From Sphingobacteriaceae bacterium (lineage in GTDB: Bacteria; Bacteroidota; Bacteroidia; Sphingobacteriales; Sphingobacteriaceae): a DNA stretch of 14,267 nucleotides. Every line of letters begins with the position of its first letter. The stretch's first letter is position 1. The translations under genes and the position numbers were made by a program. The stretch covers positions 1 to 14,267 of the forward strand of contig CANHHZ010000028.1 of assembly GCA_947460275.1 (NCBI GenBank), given 5' to 3'. Positions 7,726-14,118 of the stretch are shown here, piece after piece. The notes under the pieces are model-generated. The model saw only the letters and a list, made by a program, of their open reading frames with translations, was not told the origin of the DNA and did not search any database.

Positions 7726-7756
7726 CAAATATAACTGTAAAAGCTGAAAGCTGAAA
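7726..7756 (-). promoter_or_regulatory. Candidate Bacteroidota-type promoter of rlmD, TTTC-N19-TATATTTG
   Basis: On the minus strand, TATATTTG (7733-7726) matches the -7 consensus TAnnTTTG exactly. TTTC (7756-7753) lies 19 bases upstream and matches three of four positions of the TTTG -33 box. Only five bases (CAGCA) separate the -7 box from the ATG at 7720, so the transcript should begin at or next to the start codon. Most of the spacer is a repeated heptamer. Confidence 0.55.
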
Positions 7757-7757
7757 G
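7740..7757. repeat. Heptanucleotide tandem repeat (AAAGCTG, about 2.6 copies)
   Basis: AAAGCTG occurs at 7740-7746 and 7747-7753, followed by AAAG at 7754-7757. It lies in the spacer and -33 region of the rlmD promoter. The adjacent purine-rich stretch to about 7800 looks non-coding. It may be the remnant of a dispersed intergenic repeat, but that cannot be checked from one window. Confidence 0.6.
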
Positions 7758-7891
7758 GGGGTTTTGAGTGGGGAGTTTGAACAAAGAAGGATGAGCAAAG
7801 CGTAAAGAACAAGTTCCATTAAAACAACTTTCATCTTGCATCGATTTAATTTGATGCACAAAAATGTTGTCTTCTTATCTTAGGCTACAAA

Positions 7892-8002
7892 CTAATTTTC
7901 AAAAAACTTGAGGATCATTCCCAGAATGCCTTCAACTATGCTAAAACTTATATCAAAATGCTCGTCAATATTTACAGAAATTTCCAATACCTCTTTGCTC
8001 AT
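7892..8002 (-). CDS. Possible small ORF of 36 codons, doubtful
   Basis: An ATG at 8002-8000 opens a 36-codon frame ending in TAG at 7894-7892. The product would begin MSKEVLEISVNIDEHF and end in the hydrophobic helix-like stretch IVEGILGMILKFFEN. It has a mixed, protein-like composition with an acidic first half and an amphipathic second half. There is no Shine-Dalgarno sequence. The upstream DNA is an AT palindrome, and the frame starts inside it. It could be a small protein, the remnant of a longer gene, or chance. No homologue is recognised. Confidence 0.2.
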   Translation of the reverse strand: MSKEVLEISVNIDEHFDISFSIVEGILGMILKFFEN

Positions 8003-8043
8003 TATAAAATATATTAAAATTTTATAAAAAATAAGCACATTTC

Positions 8044-8065
8044 ATACCAAAAACCAAAATGGTAT
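8044..8065 (-). terminator. Weak hairpin downstream of tetR
   Basis: The inverted repeat ATACCA-N10-TGGTAT begins 25 bases past the tetR stop. Read on the minus strand it is followed, about ten bases on, by a T-rich run. The stem is only 6 bp with two G-C pairs, so it is a weak terminator candidate. A protein-binding site of 22 bp is an alternative reading. Confidence 0.3.
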
Positions 8066-8090
8066 AAATAAATAAAAAACTATAGGTGGT

Positions 8091-8666
8091 TTAAAGTGCG
8101 GCTTTGACCAAATAAGGCAAAATTTCTTTTTGAAAGGTGACAAAGTTTTTGCGAACATCAGCATCGCTTACAGACGTAAAAGCAAAAGAGAACACAATGC
8201 TTTTACTCGCTTTTAGCAAAAAGGCCAAACCACCGCGACGGGCTGTATTTTTCTTGAAATGATCAAGTTGTAAATAAGCAAAAAGCAAAAGTGCTTCCAA
8301 TTGATCAGAGAGATGTTTTAAAAACTCTTGAGAGTTGGTGTTTTCTCGTACAAAATCCCAACCAATAAACTCGTTGCAAACGGTGTAAGACAAGCGGCAG
8401 GTTTTCATTACCAATGCTTTTAGATGTTCTTCTTCATTAGCAAATTGCACTTTATTGCTCAAAATTTCTTGCAAATTTACATCGAGGTAATCCATCAAAA
8501 TGTCGTCCAAAATCTGCTCTTTACTGTCGAAATATTTGTAAATGGTAGCCTTAGCAATTCGGGCTTTCTTTGCAATTTCGTTTACACTGGTTTTATGGTA
8601 CCCGTATTTTCTAAATAACTCTTTAGCAGCTTTGAGTATGCTCTCTTTAATTTTTGCTGGTTCCAT
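8091..8666 (-). CDS. TetR/AcrR-family transcriptional regulator
   Basis: This 191-residue protein has the standard TetR layout. Helices 1-3 (residues 5-50) form the DNA-binding domain: ESILKAAKELFRKYGYHKTSVNEIA, then ARIAKATIYKYFDSKEQILDD, with the recognition helix around 37-46 ending in the conserved Y-K-Y-F. Residues 55-191 form the variable helical ligand-binding and dimer domain, which gives no ligand clue. The start ATG (8666-8664) shares one base with the stop of the upstream lipoprotein gene (TAATG), so its translation is probably coupled to that gene and its level tied to the pheS transcript. No efflux pump or enzyme is divergent to it, so the usual neighbour-based guess of a target fails. 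It may regulate a distant gene. The family is certain; the target and ligand are unknown. Confidence 0.9.
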   Translation of the reverse strand: MEPAKIKESILKAAKELFRKYGYHKTSVNEIAKKARIAKATIYKYFDSKEQILDDILMDYLDVNLQEILSNKVQFANEEEHLKALVMKTCRLSYTVCNEFIGWDFVRENTNSQEFLKHLSDQLEALLLFAYLQLDHFKKNTARRGGLAFLLKASKSIVFSFAFTSVSDADVRKNFVTFQKEILPYLVKAAL

Positions 8667-9082
8667 TAATTAGTGACCTGTAAAGTGTTGCCGGCTATAC
8701 CAACACTATATTGTTTAAGGGATATTTTTGCCGGAGCCTTTACTGGGCTTCCATCATATAATGAATATTTTGCGCCAGAAACTGGATCTGTTGCTGTAAT
8801 AGTGGGGTCATCTAAAAGCACTGCATTTTTCATTTCAGGGTTTACAGTACTACATCTATCAAAAGCCACGTATGCATTATCGGCTCTGCGATAAATAATA
8901 AGACCAGCCAAGCCATAACCCGAAATAGCCACGGCACCACCTGCAGTGCTTAATCTGCTTAGTCTTGGATCTGTTAAAGGCAAACTAAAATTTACAGGTA
9001 CATTAGGCAAAATACTGTTTTCTTTGCCACAAGACACGCCAAGGACAACAACTAAAAATAGCCAAAATAGTTTTTTAAACAT
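8666..9082 (-). CDS. Small lipoprotein with a degenerate Rieske-like domain
   Basis: This 138-residue protein starts with a lipoprotein signal (MFKKLFWLFLVVVLGVSC), with C18 as the lipidation site. The following GKEN makes outer-membrane or surface export possible. Residues 45-138 read like a Rieske [2Fe-2S] fold: AYVAFDRCSTVNPE sits where a Rieske protein has C-x-H, and DPVSGAKYSLYDGSPVKAPA sits where it has CPxHGSxFxLxDGSxxxGPA, followed by SLKQYSVGIAGNTLQV. Of the four cluster ligands only C77 remains; the others read as T79, D99 and S102. A cluster is therefore unlikely. Both ends overlap neighbours as TAATG: the ATG with the pheS stop, and the stop with the tetR ATG. The lipoprotein call is strong. 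The Rieske relationship is my inference from the pattern and the function is unknown. Confidence 0.75.
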   Translation of the reverse strand: MFKKLFWLFLVVVLGVSCGKENSILPNVPVNFSLPLTDPRLSRLSTAGGAVAISGYGLAGLIIYRRADNAYVAFDRCSTVNPEMKNAVLLDDPTITATDPVSGAKYSLYDGSPVKAPAKISLKQYSVGIAGNTLQVTN

Positions 9083-10122
9083 TATATAATTGCTGTTTTA
9101 TATTGTTTTAAAAATCTAACATCATTTTCAGAAAATAGGCGCAAATCTTTAATTTCAAATTTTAAATTGGCAATGCGTTCTATACCCATACCAAAGGCAA
9201 AGCCGCTATATTTTTTACTATCTATACCGCAATTTTCGAGTACATTGGGATCAACCATCCCGCAGCCCAAAATCTCTACCCATCCACTTTGTTTGCACAT
9301 TTGACAACCATCGCCTTTGCAAATGCTACAAGAAATATCCATTTCCGCACTAGGCTCGGTAAAAGGAAAGTATGACGGACGGAAACGAACTTTTGTGCCT
9401 TCGCCGTACAATTCTTGTACAAAGTAGAATAAGGTTTGTTTTAAATCGGCGAAAGAAACATTTTCATCAACATACAAACCCTCTACTTGATGAAAAAAGC
9501 AATGTGCTCGGGCCGAAATGGCCTCATTTCTGTATACACGACCCGGCATTAAAGCCCTAAAAGGAGGTTGACCAGCTTCCATCATGCGCACCTGTACCGA
9601 AGAGGTGTGTGTACGCAATGCGATATCACCTTTTTCGCCACCTTTTTTAATAAAAAAAGTGTCTTGCATATCTCTTGCAGGATGTTCTTCAGGAAAGTTA
9701 AGTGCCGAAAAATTATGCCAATCGTCTTCAATTTCTGGGCCTTCAGCAACGCTAAAACCCAATTTGTTAAAAATTTCTATGATTTCTCTTCTTACCAAAG
9801 CCAAAGGATGACGGGCACCAATTTCAAAACCTTCGCCTGGCAAAGTCAAATCTAGTGCGGCGTTTTCAGTTTGAGATGATGAACTTTCAATTACTTCGTT
9901 TAACGCTTGATATTTGGCCTCTGCCAATTGCTTAAATTCGTTTAAAACTTTACCAAGTGTTCTTTTTTCTTCGGGAGATACTGCTTTAAATTCATCAAAA
10001 ATATCTTTGATGATGCCTTTTGTTCCTAAAAAACGGATACGAAATTGCTCCAACTCACCGGCATTTGTTGTATCAAACGCATTGATTTCTGCCGTATACT
10101 TTGTAATTTGGTCTTGTAACAT
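9082..10122 (-). CDS. pheS: Phenylalanine-tRNA ligase alpha subunit
   Basis: This is the catalytic subunit of the alpha2-beta2 phenylalanyl-tRNA synthetase. From the chosen start it has 346 residues. Residues 1-85 form the N-terminal coiled-coil that contacts tRNA. The class II core follows: RTHTS at 170-174, motif 2 around RVYRNE (195-200) with HCFFHQVEGL, and motif 3 GFAFGMGIERI (307-317). An insertion CSICKGDGCQMC (265-276, C-x2-C-x4-C-x2-C) looks like a small metal knuckle, as in many bacterial PheS. The frame also has an ATG six codons upstream (10140), but family members start near MLQDQITKY, and a TATATTTG box lies between the two ATGs. pheT is not in the window. The stop overlaps the lipoprotein ATG (TAATG). 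Confidence 0.94.
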   Translation of the reverse strand: MLQDQITKYTAEINAFDTTNAGELEQFRIRFLGTKGIIKDIFDEFKAVSPEEKRTLGKVLNEFKQLAEAKYQALNEVIESSSSQTENAALDLTLPGEGFEIGARHPLALVRREIIEIFNKLGFSVAEGPEIEDDWHNFSALNFPEEHPARDMQDTFFIKKGGEKGDIALRTHTSSVQVRMMEAGQPPFRALMPGRVYRNEAISARAHCFFHQVEGLYVDENVSFADLKQTLFYFVQELYGEGTKVRFRPSYFPFTEPSAEMDISCSICKGDGCQMCKQSGWVEILGCGMVDPNVLENCGIDSKKYSGFAFGMGIERIANLKFEIKDLRLFSENDVRFLKQYKTAII

Positions 10123-10126
10123 TTGC

Positions 10127-10134
10127 CAAATATA
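10127..10134 (-). promoter_or_regulatory. Candidate -7 box of pheS
   Basis: On the minus strand TATATTTG ends four bases before the ATG at 10122. It matches TAnnTTTG exactly and mirrors the arrangement at rlmD, which would give a leaderless mRNA. No TTTG/TTG -33 box is seen 17-23 bases upstream, so the call rests on the -7 box alone. Confidence 0.35.
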
Positions 10135-10166
10135 CAGCATTTTAAAATAATATTTTGTTACCCCTC

Positions 10167-10188
10167 AGTTCAAATACTAACTTGAACT
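10167..10188. repeat. Inverted repeat upstream of pheS
   Basis: AGTTCAA-N8-TTGAACT is a perfect 7-bp inverted repeat, 45-66 bases upstream of the pheS ATG. It could be an operator for pheS or, if transcription starts further up, a leader hairpin. No downstream T-run makes it a terminator. Confidence 0.35.
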
Positions 10189-10233
10189 CTATTTATTATA
10201 AGAAAATGAACCGACGAGCAAAAAAGTTGGCAT

Positions 10234-10268
10234 AAAAAAAGCGATGACAAATTATGCATCGCTTTTTT
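10234..10268 (-). terminator. Intrinsic terminator of kbl
   Basis: GCGATG (10241-10246) pairs with CATCGC (10257-10262) around a 10-nt loop. The flanking A-run (10234-10240) and T-run (10263-10268) extend the stem to 12 bp. Transcribed from the minus strand, it ends in seven U residues, 17 bases past the kbl stop codon. The symmetric A/T flanks mean it could also act on plus-strand transcripts. It insulates pheS from kbl. Confidence 0.88.
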
Positions 10269-10284
10269 GTATGTTGCTGATCAT

Positions 10285-11472
10285 TTAAATCACCCCTAAT
10301 TCTTTACCCACTTTGGTAAAGGCAGCAATGGCCTTATCTAAATGATGTTGCTCATGTGCTGCAGAAATTTGAACCCTAATTCGGGCTTTACCCTGCGCCA
10401 CCACCGGATAAAAGAAACCAATGACATAAATTCCTTCATCAAGCATTTTGGCGGCAAACGTTTGTGCCACTTTAGCATCGTATAACATTACCGGAACAAT
10501 GGGATGAAAACCCGGTTTTATATCGAAACCAGCCACGGTCATTTTTTCGCGAAAATATTTGGTGTTACGTTCTAATTTATCTCTCAAATCAGTAGTTTCG
10601 CTTAACATATCCAATACGGCAACAGAAGCGCCTGCAATTGGAGGGGCTAAAGTGTTAGAAAACAAATACGGACGAGAACGTTGGCGAAGCATATCGATAA
10701 TTTCTTTTTTGCCGGAAGTAAATCCGCCGGATGCGCCACCTAAAGCTTTACCTAAGGTGCCTGTAATAATATCAACGCGATCCATTACACCAAAATGTTC
10801 GTGCGTTCCTCTACCTGTTTTTCCAATAAAGCCAGTACAATGCGATTCGTCAATCATTACCAAAGCCTCGTATTTATCGGCCAAATCGCAAATTTTATCC
10901 AATGGAGCCACCGAGCCATCCATTGAAAAAGCACCGTCGGTAACGATGATTTTATGACGACAATTTTTGGCAGCGATTAATTGTTGCTCTAAATCCTCCA
11001 TATCGGTATTTTTATAGCGAAAACGTTGAGCCTTGCACAAGCGCACACCATCAATAATTGAGGCGTGGTTTAACTCGTCAGAAATAATTGCATCTTCGGC
11101 ACCAAAAAGAGGTTCGAAAACACCACCGTTAGCATCAAAAGCTGCTGCATACAAAATAGTATCTTCTGTACCTAAAAACGTTGAAATTTTAGCTTCTAAC
11201 TCTTTGTGGATAGTTTGTGTACCACAAATAAAACGTACTGATGACATGCCATAACCGTAATCGTCTATTGCTTTTTTAGCGGCATCGATAACTTTTGGGT
11301 GCGATGATAAACCTAAATAATTGTTGGCACAAAAATTAATAACCTCTGCGCCAGTAGTGATCTTAATATCGGCGCCTTGAGGGGTAGTAATAATGCGTTC
11401 GCGTTTAAACAAACCAGCATTTTCTATTTCTTGAAGTTCTTTTTGCAGAACAGGCTGTAAGCTTTTATACAT
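10285..11472 (-). CDS. kbl: Glycine C-acetyltransferase (2-amino-3-ketobutyrate CoA ligase)
   Basis: This PLP enzyme of the alpha-oxoamine synthase family cleaves 2-amino-3-ketobutyrate with CoA to glycine and acetyl-CoA, the second step of threonine degradation. It has 395 residues, standard for KBL. The PLP lysine is K242 in GTLGKALGGASGG; D208 in MIDESHCTGF binds the pyridine nitrogen; H136 in NHASIIDG stacks on the ring; and R366 (RVQISA) binds the carboxylate. The segments SVRFICGTQTIHKELE and GFIGKTGRGTHEHFG match KBL rather than the related serine palmitoyltransferase that sphingolipid-making Bacteroidota also carry. The partner threonine dehydrogenase (tdh) is not in the window. The gene is monocistronic, with its own candidate promoter (TATATTTG) and a strong terminator. 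Confidence 0.93.
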   Translation of the reverse strand: MYKSLQPVLQKELQEIENAGLFKRERIITTPQGADIKITTGAEVINFCANNYLGLSSHPKVIDAAKKAIDDYGYGMSSVRFICGTQTIHKELEAKISTFLGTEDTILYAAAFDANGGVFEPLFGAEDAIISDELNHASIIDGVRLCKAQRFRYKNTDMEDLEQQLIAAKNCRHKIIVTDGAFSMDGSVAPLDKICDLADKYEALVMIDESHCTGFIGKTGRGTHEHFGVMDRVDIITGTLGKALGGASGGFTSGKKEIIDMLRQRSRPYLFSNTLAPPIAGASVAVLDMLSETTDLRDKLERNTKYFREKMTVAGFDIKPGFHPIVPVMLYDAKVAQTFAAKMLDEGIYVIGFFYPVVAQGKARIRVQISAAHEQHHLDKAIAAFTKVGKELGVI

Positions 11473-11506
11473 CTTTTGGGTTGGATAACAGTTAAATTTG
11501 GTAGCG

Positions 11507-11541
11507 CAAATATAAAGGATAATAAACTTTTGCTTAACAAA
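11507..11541 (-). promoter_or_regulatory. Candidate kbl promoter, TTTG-N23-TATATTTG, with embedded palindrome
   Basis: On the minus strand TATATTTG (11514-11507) is an exact -7 match, and TTTG (11541-11538) lies 23 bases upstream, at the long end of the range described for the phylum. The expected 5' leader is about 30 nt. The perfect inverted repeat TAAACTTT-N8-AAAGTTTA (11523-11546) covers the -33 box and part of the spacer, a position where a bound repressor would block RNA polymerase. Confidence 0.5.
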
Positions 11542-11603
11542 GTTTAACAGTTTATTTTATTAAATGACAAAACTTACAGCGATATTTAGGCTTTAATTTA
11601 AAT

Positions 11604-14057
11604 ATGAAAAAAATTTGCCTTTTATTCATCGCTACCTTTCTTTACATCGGATGTGCGGTAGCTCAACAACATCAAATTAGTGGAAAAATAACCGAAAACA
11701 ACGGAGAGGTAGTGCCCTTTGTTTCTGTTTTTGTGAAAAATACGAGTAAAGGTGTTTCGGCTAATGCGGATGGTTTTTACGCCATTAGTTTACCCAAAGG
11801 CAATGTAACATTGGTTTTTAAAGCTATTGGCTATAAAACTGCCGAAAAAGAAATTAATGTAAGCAATAACGCCACGCTAAACCAAATTTTAAGTCCTGAA
11901 AGCTTTACACTTAACAATGTAATTTTTAGGCCCAATGCCGAAGACCCTGCCTTTGAAATTATAAGACAAGCCATTAAAAAACGAAAAAAATACTTAAACG
12001 AAGTAGAAAGCTATAAAAGTGACGTATACATTAAAGGCTTACAAAAATTAGTTGATGCACCCAAAAAGTTCTTAGGTAGGGATATGCAAAAAGCCTTAAA
12101 CTTAGACAGCAACAGAAAAGGAATTTTATACTTATCAGAATCTCAATCTATTTTTAGTTTCAAACGCCCAAATCAAATCAAAGAAGAAATGGTTTCCTCC
12201 AAAGTATCGGGACGAAATAATACGTTTAGCTTCAACAAAGCATCGGATCTTTTGATTAATTTTTATGAAAATTTGTTGTTAGAAAATACCGGACTAAGCG
12301 CTAGAAGTTTTGTATCGCCAATTGCCGATAATGCCCTATTTTATTACAATTACAAGTGGCTAGGTACCGTTACAGAAAACGGAGAAACCATCAACAAAAT
12401 AGAAGTTAGCCCTAAAAGAACTAACGACCCAGTTTTTAGAGGTACCGTTTATATCGCCGAGGACAGTTGGCGTTTATTGGGACTAAACCTAAACTTAACC
12501 AAACAAGCGGGTATAAATTTTGTTGACACGCTTAATATCAGTCAGCAATACATAAAAGTGGCAAAAGTCTATATGCCATCAAGCGCTAAATTTCAATTTA
12601 ACGGCAAGGTGTTGGGTTTTAAATTTGCGGGCTATTTTATTGGTATTTTTAACAATTACAACGTAAATCCAAATTTCGAAAAGAACTATTTTACCAACGA
12701 AATTTTAAAAATAACCAAAGCTGTAAACAAAAAAGATTCGCTGTATTGGATGAACAACAGACCCATTCCACTCAGCCAAGAAGAACAATTAGATTATAAA
12801 GTAAAGGACAGTATAGCTTTGCGCAAACTTTCTAAACCTTATTTAGATTCGTTGGAGCAGAAAAACAACAAATTCAGCATCGCTAAACTATTGTTAAGCG
12901 GCTACAGTATGAATAACAGGTTTGATAAAAAATACATTTACTTCGACCCACTAGTGCGTTCTGTGTTCTACAACACTGTTGAGGGTTTCGGCTTTAAATA
13001 TGGTGTAACTTATAGAAAAGGATTAGAGGACAGAAAAAATTATGCCATTAGGCCAGAAATCAGATATGGCTTTTCTAACCGATTACTTACAGGAAAAATT
13101 TCTGGAAGCTTTTACTACGACCCTATAAAAAGAGCAAGCGTGGGTGCAAGTTTCGGTACCGAAGTTGACGATTTAAACCGATACGGAACTTTAAGCTTAT
13201 TTGGCAACTCATTAAACAGTTTACTTTACGAAAAAAATCTCTCCAAATTTTATAAAAAAGAATTTGCCACCATTAGCACTACCAGAGAATTGGCAGACGG
13301 ATTACAAGCAAGTATAGGTATAAATTACACTAAAAATTACACTTTGCAAAACACCACAAAGTATAAATTTAGAGACGTAAAAGACGTAGAATTTACTTCA
13401 AACAACCCTCTTGCGCCACAAAGTGAAACTCCATTGTTTCCAACCTATAAAGCGTTTGATGTTTCGGCGGTGCTTACCTATACCATTAACCAAAAATACA
13501 CCACCAGGCCAGATGGTAAATTTTACGAAGAATCGAAATATCCTCGCATACAATTAGGCTACCGCCATGGTATTAAAAATATTTTGGGCAGCGATGCCGA
13601 TTATAGTTTGTTGAATTTAGAAATCTACCAAGAACGCATTAGTGCGGGTTTGTTGGGTTATTCTTCTTTTGTGATAGGTGCCGGTAAATTTTTAAACAAC
13701 AACACGGTTTATTATCCAGATATGAAGCACTTTAGAGGAAATAGTGCTCTCTTTTTTATTCCCGATTTACGAAAATTTAGATTTTTAAACTTCTACAGCT
13801 ACAGTACCAACGAGCAATATGTCGAAGCACATTTTGAACACAACTTTGCAGGCTTTGTTACCAATAAAGTGCCTTTGCTAAGAAAGTTAAAATTGGAAGA
13901 ATTTGTGGGCATCAATTACCTCACACAACCACAAAAAAGAAATTACAGCGAATATTATTTCGGTTTAAAACGTTTGTTATTTAGTGTGAGTTATGGTTGG
14001 GCATACGATGAGCGTAATAAGATAAACCAAGGTTTCAGAATTTCGACAGGGTTTTAG
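11604..14057 (+). CDS. Outer-membrane DUF5686-type protein with N-terminal carboxypeptidase-like regulatory domain
   Basis: This 817-residue protein is predicted to be exported and placed in the outer membrane. Residues 1-20 form a signal peptide, cleaved most likely after AVA before QQ. Residues 23-107 form a carboxypeptidase D regulatory-like beta-sandwich (QISGKITENNGEVVPFVSV, DGFYAISLPKG, FKAIGYKT), as at the start of SusC-type proteins. The block EDPAFEIIRQAIKKRKKYL (113-131) and what follows match the DUF5686 type. From about residue 440 the sequence alternates as expected for a beta-barrel and ends in phenylalanine (GFRISTGF), a common outer-membrane signature. There is no TonB-dependent plug domain and no SusD partner, so a nutrient-uptake role should not be assumed. 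It is transcribed alone, divergent from kbl. I see no clear promoter box upstream. The molecular function is unknown. Confidence 0.85.
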   Translation: MKKICLLFIATFLYIGCAVAQQHQISGKITENNGEVVPFVSVFVKNTSKGVSANADGFYAISLPKGNVTLVFKAIGYKTAEKEINVSNNATLNQILSPESFTLNNVIFRPNAEDPAFEIIRQAIKKRKKYLNEVESYKSDVYIKGLQKLVDAPKKFLGRDMQKALNLDSNRKGILYLSESQSIFSFKRPNQIKEEMVSSKVSGRNNTFSFNKASDLLINFYENLLLENTGLSARSFVSPIADNALFYYNYKWLGTVTENGETINKIEVSPKRTNDPVFRGTVYIAEDSWRLLGLNLNLTKQAGINFVDTLNISQQYIKVAKVYMPSSAKFQFNGKVLGFKFAGYFIGIFNNYNVNPNFEKNYFTNEILKITKAVNKKDSLYWMNNRPIPLSQEEQLDYKVKDSIALRKLSKPYLDSLEQKNNKFSIAKLLLSGYSMNNRFDKKYIYFDPLVRSVFYNTVEGFGFKYGVTYRKGLEDRKNYAIRPEIRYGFSNRLLTGKISGSFYYDPIKRASVGASFGTEVDDLNRYGTLSLFGNSLNSLLYEKNLSKFYKKEFATISTTRELADGLQASIGINYTKNYTLQNTTKYKFRDVKDVEFTSNNPLAPQSETPLFPTYKAFDVSAVLTYTINQKYTTRPDGKFYEESKYPRIQLGYRHGIKNILGSDADYSLLNLEIYQERISAGLLGYSSFVIGAGKFLNNNTVYYPDMKHFRGNSALFFIPDLRKFRFLNFYSYSTNEQYVEAHFEHNFAGFVTNKVPLLRKLKLEEFVGINYLTQPQKRNYSEYYFGLKRLLFSVSYGWAYDERNKINQGFRISTGF

Positions 14058-14063
14058 CGTATC

Positions 14064-14093
14064 ATGTGATATAAATTATGATTTAGATCACAT
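14064..14093. repeat. Long imperfect hairpin between the outer-membrane gene and trhO
   Basis: ATGTGAT (14064-14070) pairs with ATCACAT (14087-14093). After one mismatch, TAAAT (14072-14076) pairs with ATTTA (14081-14085) around the loop TATG. It begins 6 bases past the stop codon of the preceding gene and ends 25 bases before the trhO -7 box. There is no T-run after it, so it is either an unusual terminator or an operator for trhO. Confidence 0.5.
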
Positions 14094-14118
14094 TACTTAC
14101 AATTTCAACTCCATTTCT

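Larger units (their letters stand above)
7721..8090. other. 370-base gap between tetR and rlmD
   Basis: Apart from the rlmD promoter, this gap holds three inverted repeats and one possible small ORF (7892-8002, minus). The repeats are TGCATC-N10-GATGCA (7837-7858), the all-AT TTATAAAAT-N8-ATTTTATAA (8002-8027), and ATACCA-N10-TGGTAT (8044-8065). The last two lie directly downstream of tetR and may end its transcript: on the minus strand a T-rich stretch follows the 8044-8065 hairpin. No larger gene is visible on either strand. Confidence 0.5.

Noticed and set aside
7721..7861. 47-residue hydrophobic N-terminal extension of rlmD that looks like a membrane anchor
   Set aside because: It is built partly from a heptamer repeat, RlmD proteins are soluble and start near the TRAM domain, and an exact -7 box lies between it and the internal ATG.
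9372..9855. Open frames on the plus strand opposite pheS (and similar ones opposite ugd, kbl and rlmD)
   Set aside because: They lie wholly within well-identified genes on the other strand, give low-complexity or cysteine/serine-rich peptides, and have no start signals.
10189..10233. 14-codon frame with two Phe codons before pheS, ending next to the inverted repeat, resembling an attenuator leader peptide
   Set aside because: Its ATG lies immediately after the U-run of the kbl terminator, leaving no room for a promoter that would transcribe it. Two Phe codons are not an enrichment in AT-rich DNA.
10285..11472. Serine palmitoyltransferase as an alternative for kbl
   Set aside because: The segments around GTQTIHKELE and DESHCTGFIGKTGRGT are of KBL type. 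Serine palmitoyltransferases differ in these blocks.
11604..14057. SusC/TonB-dependent receptor reading of the large outer-membrane protein
   Set aside because: The regulatory domain is shared with SusC, but there is no plug domain or TonB box, the block after it is of the DUF5686 type, and no susD follows.
14064..14093. Resemblance of TGTGAT...ATCACA to a CRP/FNR site
   Set aside because: The half-sites are 18 bases apart from TGTGA to TCACA instead of 6, so one dimer of that type would not fit.
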